Below, one piece after another: positions 1-8,200 of a DNA stretch of 32,162 nucleotides (position 1 is the first letter of the stretch; every line of letters starts with the position of its first letter). Below the pieces are notes generated by a model. The model saw nothing but the letters and a program-made list of their open reading frames with translations. It ran no database searches and had not been told where the DNA came from. Where the stretch lies: contig VGID01000046.1 of the NCBI GenBank assembly GCA_016868035.1, positions 1-32,162 on the forward strand. The letters are read 5' to 3'. The DNA comes from Betaproteobacteria bacterium. Its GTDB lineage: Bacteria; Pseudomonadota; Gammaproteobacteria; Burkholderiales; SG8-41. The position numbers were made by a program, and so were the translations under genes.

Positions 1-18
1 TGTGGTCTTCTCTTTCAT
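1..18 (-). CDS. Possible start of the next minus-strand gene (partial)
   Basis: On the minus strand an ATG at 18-16 opens a frame reading MKEKTT to the window edge. An AAAGGAG Shine-Dalgarno-like sequence lies about nine bases upstream. Only six codons are present, so no function can be given. It follows tgpA on the same strand about 170 bp downstream and could belong to the same transcription unit. The start is inferred from the ribosome-binding site alone. Confidence 0.35.
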
Positions 19-57
19 GGGTGGCGTCTCCTTTCACCCCGGCGCTAACCGGGCGTT

Positions 58-79
58 GGTTGAAGTCAAGCTTCCAACC
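58..79. other. Stem-loop downstream of tgpA
   Basis: GGTTGAAG at 58-65 pairs with CTTCCAACC at 71-79 around a five-base loop, with one bulged base. It lies past the tgpA stop codon on the minus strand. No T-run follows on either side, so it is not a standard intrinsic terminator. It may be an mRNA 3' end or processing structure. Confidence 0.35.
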
Positions 80-127
80 GAAAGGCTACGCCGCCTTCCT
101 CATTTACACACTTTTTGATCTTACCTC

Positions 128-176
128 CTTACCGCTTACCGCTTACCGCTTACCGCTTACCGCTTACCGCTTACCG
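128..176. repeat. Heptamer tandem repeat, 7 perfect copies of CTTACCG
   Basis: Seven exact head-to-tail copies of CTTACCG occupy 49 bp just beyond the tgpA stop codon (186-188). This is one of several 7-bp-period arrays between genes in this window. The unit sequence differs between sites but the period does not. Unlike the other sites, no inverted partner array is visible nearby. Confidence 0.95.
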
Positions 177-185
177 CAGTAAGTG

Positions 186-2141
186 TCAGGCGCTGAATTG
201 CTTCACGCGCCGCCGGAGTTCGTGCAGCGCCGAGGCGCTCGCTTCGGCGCTGTAGCGCAGCGCGACGTAGAGGCGGGTGATGGCATCGATTGCCGGGGCG
301 AGGTCAGGGCGCAACGGTGCAATCCGGCGCGCGTAGTCCGAAGGCCCTTCCGCGGCGTCGCGCGCCAGTCCTTTGCGTCGCAGCTTGTCGCAGAAGCGAG
401 AATAGGCGATCTTCACGGGATCGCGCACCCGCAACCGCAGCCCGCGCAGCATCAGCGCCGAGAGCACGGCCACCGTGAGCGCGGTCGCCCAGAGGAGAAC
501 GATCGCGAGGGCGCGCCACGTCACGTCGTCCATGCCGACGCTCGTGAGCAGCCTGCGCTGGCGCTCGGGGGTGTACCCGAGCACCCACTGGTTCCAGCTG
601 TTCGTTACCAGGTCCCACGTGAGGCGCAGCTGCCGCAGCAGCTGGAAATCCCCCCGCACCATCAGCGGCAGCGGATCGGTGCGTGGCACCGCGGCGGCGA
701 TACCCGCTTCCACCCGCAGCGGCGACACCGCCCCGGTTGGATCCACGCGCACCCATCCCTGGTCCCTGAGCCAGACCTCGTTCCAGGCATGAGCATCGGC
801 CTGGCGCACGATGAGATAGTCGCCGACCGGGTTGACCTCGCCGCCCTGATAGCCCGTCACCACCCGCGCCGGTATGCCGGCTGCGCGCATCAACACCGCA
901 AATGCCGAAGAGTAATGCTCGCAGAAGCCGCTGAGCGTGTCGAACAGGAATTCGTCCACCGAATGCTCGCCGAGCAGCGGCGGGGAGAGCGTGTAGCGGT
1001 AATTCTGGATGCGGAACATCGCCAGCACTTCCTTGATCAGCGCGCGGTCGTCGGGATGCTTCGCGCGCAGCGCGCGGGCAAACGCTGTCGCGCGCGGGTT
1101 GAATCCGGCGGGCAGCTGCAGCGCGCGGTTGAGCGCGAGGCGGTTTTCGGAGATTCCATAGCTGAACTCGAGGTGGGACACCATGTCGTAGCGCACGCGC
1201 GCGGTCACCGGGTCGGCGGCACGGATCTGGAAATCCGAGCTGGTGACGGAGCGCGCGGGCACGGTCGCGGGCAGGTCGAGCGCGAACATCCAGCGCTTGT
1301 TGTGCGGCTCGAGCGTGACCTCGTACGAGACCGGCTCTCCATGGCTCGTGAACTGCGCCGCGCCGTACAGGAAACGCGGCGTGGACCAGGTGCGGCCGTC
1401 GAAGTCCCAGAGCACCGGCCCGCGCCAGTAGAGCTGCTTGGGCTGCGGAATCGCGGAATCGAACTTCACGCGGAACGCGGCCGCATCGAGCAGGATGAGA
1501 TTGGAGATGCTTCCCGGCGTCATCGTGTCCGAAAGCCCGCTCACCCCCGTGTACGCGTCGTGCGGAAGCCCCCACAGAGGCCCCGGGACGCGCGGAAAGA
1601 GCAGGAACAGCACCAGCATGAGCGGTGTGGACTGCGCGAGCAGCAGCCCGGCGGTACGGAGCTGGTTGTGGAACGACGGCTCGTCTCGCGTGAAGTGCAG
1701 CCCGATCATGGCTGCGGTGATCACCCAGACGCACGCAAGCATGTAGAGCCCGGTGGGTATGGTCTGGGAGTAGAGGAAGTTGGTGATGACAAGGAAGTAT
1801 CCGAGGAAGCTGAGCAGCATCGCATCGCGCAGCGAGCGCGTCTCGAGCAGCTTGAGCCCCAGCATGACCACGAGCAGCGCGACGCCCGCGTCGCGCCCGA
1901 AGATGGTGCGAAAATTGAGGTACACGCCGATGGTGGCGGTGATCACGATCAGCAGCAGCAGCCAGCGGCTGGGCAGGGCGAGGCGCCCGTAGCCGAGATA
2001 CATGCGCCAGGTCGCGAGCATGGCGACGAGCCCGGTGATCCACCACGGCATGCGCGCGGCATGCGGCGCCGCAACCATCGCGAGCGCGAGCAGCAGCCAC
2101 AGCAGGTGGCGTAGCGCGAGCGGTTGTTTCGGGTCGGTCAT
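186..2141 (-). CDS. tgpA: TgpA-type membrane transglutaminase-like protein (DUF3488/DUF4129)
   Basis: This 651-residue protein has the TgpA layout. The N-terminal ~190 residues carry several hydrophobic membrane segments. A large periplasmic region with a transglutaminase core follows, then one more membrane helix and a C-terminal cytoplasmic DUF4129-type region. The cysteine-protease-like triad is visible: Cys in GFCEHYSS, His in ADAHAWNEVW and Asp in RVDPTG. Proteins of this family sit in the inner membrane and are almost always encoded after a MoxR ATPase and a DUF58 protein, as here. The substrate is unknown; in Pseudomonas the gene is essential. The ATG at 2141 has no good Shine-Dalgarno sequence because the upstream sequence is a heptamer repeat. 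The family assignment is secure and the cellular role is not. Confidence 0.93.
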   Translation of the reverse strand: MTDPKQPLALRHLLWLLLALAMVAAPHAARMPWWITGLVAMLATWRMYLGYGRLALPSRWLLLLIVITATIGVYLNFRTIFGRDAGVALLVVMLGLKLLETRSLRDAMLLSFLGYFLVITNFLYSQTIPTGLYMLACVWVITAAMIGLHFTRDEPSFHNQLRTAGLLLAQSTPLMLVLFLLFPRVPGPLWGLPHDAYTGVSGLSDTMTPGSISNLILLDAAAFRVKFDSAIPQPKQLYWRGPVLWDFDGRTWSTPRFLYGAAQFTSHGEPVSYEVTLEPHNKRWMFALDLPATVPARSVTSSDFQIRAADPVTARVRYDMVSHLEFSYGISENRLALNRALQLPAGFNPRATAFARALRAKHPDDRALIKEVLAMFRIQNYRYTLSPPLLGEHSVDEFLFDTLSGFCEHYSSAFAVLMRAAGIPARVVTGYQGGEVNPVGDYLIVRQADAHAWNEVWLRDQGWVRVDPTGAVSPLRVEAGIAAAVPRTDPLPLMVRGDFQLLRQLRLTWDLVTNSWNQWVLGYTPERQRRLLTSVGMDDVTWRALAIVLLWATALTVAVLSALMLRGLRLRVRDPVKIAYSRFCDKLRRKGLARDAAEGPSDYARRIAPLRPDLAPAIDAITRLYVALRYSAEASASALHELRRRVKQFSA

Positions 2142-2150
2142 TTCAAAGCC

Positions 2151-2178
2151 GGTGAACGGTGAGCGGTGAACGGTGACC
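2151..2178. repeat. Heptamer array, 4 copies of GGTGARC/GGTGACC
   Basis: Four near-identical 7-bp units (GGTGAAC, GGTGAGC, GGTGAAC, GGTGACC) start ten bases upstream of the tgpA start codon. The unit resembles the reverse complement of the CACTGCT array at 2211-2250 (AGTGAGC), so the two arrays form an inverted pair separated by about 32 bp. Confidence 0.9.
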
Positions 2179-2210
2179 GGAGAACTTCAACAAAATGGTT
2201 CTCGTCGAGC

Positions 2211-2250
2211 CACTGCTCACTGCTCACTGCTCACTGCTCACTGCTCACGG
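2211..2250. repeat. Heptamer array, 5 copies of CACTGCT, running into a stop codon
   Basis: Five exact copies of CACTGCT (2211-2245) plus a partial sixth lie between the DUF58 gene and tgpA. The DUF58 stop codon (2238-2240, minus strand) is inside the array, so the last codons of that gene are made of repeat units. It is the inverted partner of the GGTGARC array at 2151-2178. Confidence 0.93.
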
Positions 2251-3197
2251 TCGTAAAGGGCGAGCGCCTCGAGGCAGCGCTCGCGTTGCGCCTCCGCGAG
2301 CGCCATGTCCACGATTTTTCCCGGCAGGCGCAGGCCGTAGGAAAGCCCGCCCGCGTGCGCGTCGAGCACCCAGCGCGCGAGCTGCGAGAGCTTTTCCTCC
2401 GTTCCCATGTGTGCCGGCAGCAGCGCCCAGTCCAGCCACAGCTCGGTATCGGAGCGCCCGCTGAACTGCTTTGTGAGCAGGCCGCGATCGCGCGCCGCAA
2501 CCTTCCACGCGATATGCCGTGGCGAATCGCCAAGGTGGTACTGGCGCAATCCGGAGAAATCTTCCTGCCCGCGGCCGTGCTCGGCGCCCGGGCGCGCGCT
2601 CGACTCCGCTGGCGGAAGCGCCAGGCCGGGGTAGGCCGGGCGAGGATAGACGATGCACTGCATATCGAGCTCGAGGTACGCCCATGCGCGGAACAGCCCG
2701 AGCGGGTAGCGCGTGTAGAGCGTCATCCTGCCGGGGCGCAGGAGCCCGCGCCGCGGAGCCGGCAGACCGATGACCGCAGCGGCGCTGGATCGCGCCGGCA
2801 CGTCCACGAACACGGCATCCTTCCTGTCGTGGGTGAGTCCGATGCTGTAACGGGGCATGGCAGTGCCGTTCTCGATATGGACCGTGAAATGCGCGATGTC
2901 CCCGGCAAAGACCGCTTGCGCGCGCCCCGCCGTGATCCGCAAGTTCGCGAGGTTGCGGAACGTATGGACCATCGCGTTCACGCCCATCGCCGCGAGGAGA
3001 AAGGTCAGGACGAATCCGAGGCTCAGGTTGTAGTTGATCGAGCCGAGCAGCATCAGCATCAGCATCGCGGCGAACGTCAGCCCCTGGCGGGTGGGCAGGA
3101 TGAACACCCGCCGCTGCGCCAGCACGATGGCGCCCGTCTGGGGCCCGCGCAACTGAAACAGCCAGCGATAAATCGAATTCTTGACCGCCGCGTACAT
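2238..3197 (-). CDS. DUF58 domain-containing protein
   Basis: The 319-residue product has two hydrophobic segments near residues 40-70, then a predicted beta-rich region and a DUF58 core. The family signature appears in LRQYHLGDSPRHIAWK, followed by AARDRGLLTKQF. DUF58 proteins are von Willebrand-A-like and work with MoxR AAA+ ATPases in poorly understood assembly or stress functions. Here the gene lies between a MoxR ATPase and tgpA on the same strand, which is the standard trio. The ATG at 3197 follows a 12-copy heptamer array. The C-terminus (LALYDREQ) is encoded partly by another heptamer array, so the end of the protein may vary between strains. Confidence 0.9.
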   Translation of the reverse strand: MYAAVKNSIYRWLFQLRGPQTGAIVLAQRRVFILPTRQGLTFAAMLMLMLLGSINYNLSLGFVLTFLLAAMGVNAMVHTFRNLANLRITAGRAQAVFAGDIAHFTVHIENGTAMPRYSIGLTHDRKDAVFVDVPARSSAAAVIGLPAPRRGLLRPGRMTLYTRYPLGLFRAWAYLELDMQCIVYPRPAYPGLALPPAESSARPGAEHGRGQEDFSGLRQYHLGDSPRHIAWKVAARDRGLLTKQFSGRSDTELWLDWALLPAHMGTEEKLSQLARWVLDAHAGGLSYGLRLPGKIVDMALAEAQRERCLEALALYDREQ

Positions 3198-3210
3198 CGA
3201 TGATCAGGAC

Positions 3211-3294
3211 TGAGGACTGAGGACTGAGGATTGAGGATTGAGGATTGAGGATTGAGGATTGAGGATTGAGGATTGAGGATTGAGGATTGAGGAT
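3211..3294. repeat. Heptamer array, 12 copies of TGAGGAT/TGAGGAC
   Basis: Twelve 7-bp units occupy 84 bp between the moxR-like gene and the DUF58 gene: two TGAGGAC, then ten TGAGGAT. Degenerate units continue rightward (TTGAGCA). At 3361-3377 an inverted relic reads CTCAATCCTCGATGCTC. The array therefore has a partial inverted partner and could fold back in RNA or single-stranded DNA. It is the longest array in the window. Confidence 0.96.
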
Positions 3295-3381
3295 CGGGGA
3301 TTGAGCAATTGGGATCGAGCGAGCGCTCTACAACGGGATTTGCTCAAGCAGCAATTTTCGCTCAATCCTCGATGCTCGCTC

Positions 3382-4371
3382 CTAGGGAATGGCCACTTGC
3401 TTGATGAGGCGCGCGGCGACGTCAGCGCCGTTCAGCCGTCCGGCCTCGCTGGTGGGAGCCAGGCGATGCCCGACCACCCCGGGCAGCACCGCCTGCACGT
3501 CCTCCGGGATCACGTGCCCGCGGCTCGACATCAGCGCCCACGCCCGCGCGGCGTGCAGCAGCGCAAGGGCAGCGCGCGGGGAGAGTCCGTTCAAGTAATC
3601 GGAGACGCGGCGCGTGTGATTGACGAGCGCCTGAACGTAATCGAGCAGCGCGCTGGAGGCGTGGACCTGCTGCGCGCGGTGCTGCAGCTCGAGCAGCTCC
3701 TGCGCGGTCATGCTGGGTTTGAGCTCGGCGAGCAGGTCGCGCCGGTCCTCCCCCTGCAGCAGCGCGCGCTCCGCGTCGCCGTCCGGGTAGCCCAGATGGA
3801 TGCGCATGAGGAAACGGTCGAGTTGCGATTCGGGCAGCGGGAAGGTGCCGACCTGGTACGAGGGATTCTGGGTGGCAATCACGAAAAAGGGTTGCGGCAG
3901 GTGCCGCGTCTCGCCTTCGGTGGTGACCTGGTGCTCCTCCATGGCCTCGAGCAGCGCGCTTTGCGCCTTGGGCGTGGCGCGGTTGACCTCATCGGCGAGC
4001 ACGACCTGGTTGAAGATCGGCCCCGCATGGAACTGAAAGCCGTTGGTGTCGCGGTTGTAGATCGACACCCCGATGATGTCGGCTGGGAGCAGGTCGCTCG
4101 TGAACTGGATGCGCTGGAATCCGAGTCCGAGAGAGGTCGCGAGCGCGTGCGCGAGCGTGGTCTTTCCTACCCCCGGAATGTCCTCGATCAGCAAGTGGCC
4201 GCGCGCGAGCAGGCATGCGATGGCGAGCCGGATCTGGCGCTCCTTGCCGAGTATGATGCTACCCACCTGGGCAACGACTTTTTCGATGCGCTGGGTCATC
4301 TTCCACTGCGTGGCGCCATCCGCTGAGTGTGCCACAACCATGGCATTTCGTCCCGTATCCGGTAGGTCCAT
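3382..4371 (-). CDS. MoxR-family AAA+ ATPase
   Basis: This 329-residue protein is a typical MoxR ATPase. Walker A is GVGKTT in EDIPGVGKTTLAHALA, Walker B is in VVLADEVNRA, and the LLEAMEEHQV and LDRFLMRI segments are present. The C-terminal lid is helical. MoxR proteins act as chaperone-like ATPases, usually with DUF58/VWA partners, and the next two genes (DUF58, TgpA) fit that. The ATG at 4371 has a GGGAGG sequence only about three bases upstream. A later ATG (MTQRIEKVVAQ) matches the usual family start better, so the first ~25 residues are uncertain. The Shine-Dalgarno sequence abuts the stop codon of the GNAT relic on the same strand. Confidence 0.95.
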   Translation of the reverse strand: MDLPDTGRNAMVVAHSADGATQWKMTQRIEKVVAQVGSIILGKERQIRLAIACLLARGHLLIEDIPGVGKTTLAHALATSLGLGFQRIQFTSDLLPADIIGVSIYNRDTNGFQFHAGPIFNQVVLADEVNRATPKAQSALLEAMEEHQVTTEGETRHLPQPFFVIATQNPSYQVGTFPLPESQLDRFLMRIHLGYPDGDAERALLQGEDRRDLLAELKPSMTAQELLELQHRAQQVHASSALLDYVQALVNHTRRVSDYLNGLSPRAALALLHAARAWALMSSRGHVIPEDVQAVLPGVVGHRLAPTSEAGRLNGADVAARLIKQVAIP

Positions 4372-4380
4372 GTGCCTCCC

Positions 4381-4545
4381 TTAGAGCGCCGTTACGATGC
4401 GCACGAACTCCTGCTCGTTTGCGGCATCTTCCGGACGGATCGGTCGCATGATGATCGCGTAGCCGCCGGCCAGCCGTACGTCTTCGACTAGGTGGACGGG
4501 GTAGGGTTGCATCGACGGCAGCGGCACCGGGGAGCGCGGATCGAA
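4381..4545 (-). pseudogene. Relic of Pat-like acetyltransferase (start of GNAT domain)
   Basis: About 54 codons ending at the TAA at 4381-4383 encode FDPRSPVPLPSMQPYPVHL followed by a stretch containing MRPIRPEDAANEQEFVR. This matches the start of the GNAT domain in the bifunctional acyl-CoA synthetase-like/GNAT protein acetyltransferases (Pat family). That domain normally begins with PYP..L, then an RPIRPED motif and a longer acetyl-CoA fold. Here the frame stops just after EFVR, and nothing upstream encodes the ~700-residue ligase-like part. An open frame does extend to 4809, but beyond ~4545 it is only antisense to the deacetylase relic. I call it a deletion remnant. Confidence 0.7.
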
Positions 4546-4620
4546 ATCGGATCGCCTTGGACAGCGTGCGGAGAGGATCATAATATCGTCGTCGTTGCGC
4601 ACAATGCATGAAGCGCGAAC

Positions 4621-5018
4621 ATGGTACGAGTAACTATGGCGTCCACGTTCCAGCATTCTTTCCATCCTTATAGCGGGGTGAGCGGCCGGTTGGAGCGCAT
4701 GTTCGGTATTCCGCTCGAAGCCCATAGCGTGAGCAAGGAACTTCGCCACGCTGTCGAGCAATCGTGGTTGTCGGTGCCAGGAAGCCTTCCATCCGCAGAT
4801 GATCTTCATTTCTGGCCGTTTTCGATGCGCACTGCGACGACGCCATGGTGATGCTTGACCGCGTCGAAACGGATTACGCGTGGGTGACAGAGCGCGTCCG
4901 CGCGGTCGCGGACCGCCATGCCCCGGGCCGGACCGTTTCGGCTCTGGAGGGGGGATACCACCTGCCTGCGCTCGCCCGCAGCGTCGCCGCGCTCGTCCGG
5001 GCCATGGGCGGCACGTGA
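4621..5018 (+). pseudogene. Relic of histone deacetylase/AcuC-family enzyme (C-terminal half)
   Basis: Read across three frames, the plus strand encodes MASTFQHSFHPYSG, then KELRHAVEQSWLSV, EAFHPQMIFIS, FDAHCDDAMVMLDRVE and finally SALEGGYHLPALARSV. It ends at a TGA at 5016-5018. These are consecutive landmarks of class II histone-deacetylase-like proteins (QHPFYPGSG, PQ.I..SAGFDAH.DD, LEGGY). At least two frameshifts are needed, one near 4777 and one near 4814-4820, each consistent with one extra base. The N-terminal half with the catalytic His pair is missing or unrecognisable. Sequence from ~4555 may be further eroded remains. GC content is lower than in intact neighbours, as expected for old decay. 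Confidence 0.75.
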
Positions 5019-5045
5019 ATGCCGTGTTCGCAGAGGCGCGAACTC

Positions 5046-5104
5046 TGTGACAAAAGTCACCACCCCGCCGGGGCTTCAGACGGGGTGCCGCACGGAGCTA
5101 GAAT
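5046..5104 (+). promoter_or_regulatory. Candidate CRP-like site and promoter upstream of the sensor kinase
   Basis: TGTGACAAAAGTCACC at 5046-5061 fits the CRP/FNR-superfamily palindrome TGTGA-N6-TCACA at nine of ten positions. Downstream, TTCAGA (about 5075) and TAGAAT (5099-5104) are separated by about 18 bases and could be -35/-10 elements. That would place the palindrome centre near -57. A further inverted repeat, CACCCCG/CGGGGTG, lies at 5061-5087. The sites are seen in the sequence; their function is inferred. Confidence 0.35.
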
Positions 5105-5244
5105 TCGCTTGAATTGCGCGCGGCAGGCCACGGTGCGGCCGATAATAAATAGACTGCGATTCCGTGCCGTGCGCTCGCGAAGGACCGGTTGCCGTCGCAA
5201 GCGGAGTTGAGCACACGGTCAGGCCGCTTATTGGGGAGGTCTTC

Positions 5245-8200
5245 ATGTCTGGGGCGCTGTCTTATTCCATTTTTTTCGGCAGTGCGGTACTGCCTGATGG
5301 CGGATCGGGTTCCACTACAGGGTTGCCCTGGGTATTCCCCTTCCTGAGCCTGGCGGCCAGCATCGCCTTTTGCGCAATCGCCGTCGCTCTTTTAGTTCTG
5401 ACGCGGCGCCAGCGCGATCTGCCGGTGAAGTGGTTATTCGGCCTGTTCGCCGCCGTTGCGTTGTTCTCCGGGGCGTCGCATCTGCTCGAAGTGTGGAATG
5501 TCCTGCCGCCGCTGCACTGGTTACGGGCCACGATACTGCTGGCGATCGCACTGACCGCGGCGGTCGCTGCGGGCGTGCTGTGGCCGCTGGTGTTGCACGG
5601 GGGGGCGGGCAAGGTGCGATCGCGCCTGCACGGGGACGACACAGGCTGGGTGGTCAATGCGCACGGAGCAGGGGCCGGCGACGTCCCGCACGAGAAAATA
5701 GCAACGTACCGGGACCTGTTCGAAACGAACCCGATGCCGATGTGGGTGCGAAACGCCGAGACTGGCGGATTCCTTGCCGTCAATGATGCGGCAGTCCGGC
5801 TTTATGGATACACGCGAAACGAGTTTCTGCGCATGACCGGCCTCGACCTCCGCCTTGCGGAGGACCGCGCAGCCTATATCGAATTTACCCGGCACCGCCG
5901 GGCAGACGAGGCCACTGTCAGGCGCTGGCGCCACGTGAAGAAGGACGGAACGCCGATCGAAGTCGAGGTGACGGCGCACGGATTCACTTTTCAGGGTCGG
6001 CCGGCACGCCTCGGTGTGGTGAAGGACATCACCGAACAAATCCGCGCCGAGCACGCGCTGCAGGAGAGCGAGCAGCGCTACCGCGATCTCTTCGACCTGA
6101 ACCCGGGCTCGATGTGGGTGTACGACTTCAAGACACTTGCCTTTGTAGCGGTCAACGAGGCGGCCACGCGCCAGTACGGGTACACCAAGAGCGATTTTTC
6201 GCGGATGACGGTGACGGACCTGCTTTTGCCCGAGGATGTTCCGAACGCGCTCGATACCATCCGCGACCAGGGTCCGCAGGCCGTGGTCAGGCGGGCCATC
6301 CGTCAGCGCACGAAGGAAGGCGACATCATCGACGTCGAGATCCTGGCGAGCCCGCTGCCTCATCCGCAACGTACGCTGCGGATCGTCCATGCAACGGACG
6401 TCACGCAACGCCGCCGCACCGAGGCCGCGCTGCGTGAGAGCGAGGAGCGCCTGAGGCTTGCGATGAAGGGATCGCAACTTGCGCTGTGGGACTGGAATTT
6501 CCGGTCGGGCACGATCTATCTCGACGAGCATTGGCGCGTGATGCTGGGTGGTGCTGCGGAGCCCACGCTGACTACGCTCCCGGAACTCGCACGCCAGGTG
6601 CATCCGGATGACGTCTCCGCGCTCGACAGCCATCTTCGCCAGGCGCTCAAGGGAGAGATCCCGCTGTATGACTTCGAACATCGCGTGCGCACGGTGTCGG
6701 GGGATTGGCGCTGGATCCGAAGCCAGGGCGAGGTCGTGGAGCGCGGGCCCGACGGCCGCGCGCTTCGGCTCGCCGGCACCAACCAGGACATATCGGAGCG
6801 CAAGCGGGCGCAACACGAGCAGCGCGAGAGCGAGGAGCGCTATCGCCGGGTCATCGAAATGTCCCCGAGCCCGATCCTGTTGCGCCGCGCGGAGCACGTG
6901 ATCTTCGCCAACCCGGCCGCCGTGAGATTCTTCGCCGCGCCCTCGGCCGCAGACCTCGTGGGCAGGGTCTACTTCACCCTGATCGACCCGGAGGAGCGCG
7001 AGCGCTCGAAACAGCGGTGGGAAACAATCCGTGACGCGGGGATGGTGACGCCGCCGGAAGTCAGGAAATTCCGCCGTGTCGACGGCGCGGTCGTGTACGG
7101 GGAGACTTCAGGCGCGCCGTTTCACTACGCCGGCGAACGTTGCGGCATCACGACGATCCACGATGTAACCGGGCAACGCAAGGCGGCGGAGGCGTTGGCA
7201 ACCGAGCGCAACCTGCTGCGATCCGTCATCGACACCCTGCCGGATCAGATCTACGTCAAGAATCGGGCACGGCGCTACTTGCTGGTCAACGCAGCTTCGC
7301 TGAAAGCCCGCGGCCTCGAAACTCACGAGGGCGTCGTCGGCAAGACGGTCTACGAATTCTATCCGCGCGAGTCGGCAGCGGCGTTCGACGCGGAGGACGA
7401 AGCGGTCATGCATTCCGGCGAACCGATCCTCGGCCGGGAGCAGTCCAGGGTCGAGTCCGACGACGACGTGCGGTGGTACCTCACCGACAAGGTTCCATTG
7501 CGCGATGCGGGGGGTGCGGTGATCGGCGTGATCGGAATCGACCGCGAAGTGACGGAGGTGCGCGTGGCTACCGAAGCGATACGACGGCTCAACGCGGAGC
7601 TGGAGGAGCGCGTCCGGGAGCGCACCGCCGAGCTGGAGGTCGCCAACAAGGAGCTCGAATCGTTCGCATATTCCGTGTCGCACGACCTGCGCGCGCCGCT
7701 CCGGAGCATCGACGGCTTCAGCCGGGCCCTGCTCGAGGACTACCGCGACCGTCTCGACGATACCGGCAAGGATTACCTGCGGCGGGTGCGCAATGCGACG
7801 CTGCGCATGGGCAACCTGATCGACGACCTGCTCACGCTCTCACGCATCACGCGCAGCGAGATGCGCCAGGAAAACGTCAACGTGAGCACGGTTGCCCGGG
7901 AGATCGCGGCGGAGTTGCAGACGGACGATCCCGAGCGCGAGGTCGAGTTCGAGATCCAGACCGGGATCCGGGCGAAAGCGGACCTCAGCCTGCTGCGCGT
8001 GGCGCTGCAGAATCTTCTCTACAACGCATGGAAGTTTACGGGACGGGCCGCCAAGTCCAGAATAGAGTTCGGTACCGTGCGACGCGAGGGGCGGCAGGTC
8101 TATTTCGTGCGCGACAACGGCGTGGGCTTCGATATGGCGTATGCCGACAAGCTGTTCGGAGCCTTCCAGCGGCTGCACAGCGAATCCGAATTTCCGGGCA

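Noticed and set aside
128-176. CRISPR array
   Set aside because: Units are 7 bp with no spacers; it is a simple tandem repeat, as are the arrays at 2211 and 3211.
183-2114. Long plus-strand open frame antisense to tgpA
   Set aside because: Low-complexity Arg/Glu/His-rich translation with no recognisable domain; a shadow of the high-GC real gene.
4381-4809. Intact 142-residue protein on the minus strand
   Set aside because: Only the last ~54 residues resemble a GNAT start; the rest is antisense to the deacetylase relic.
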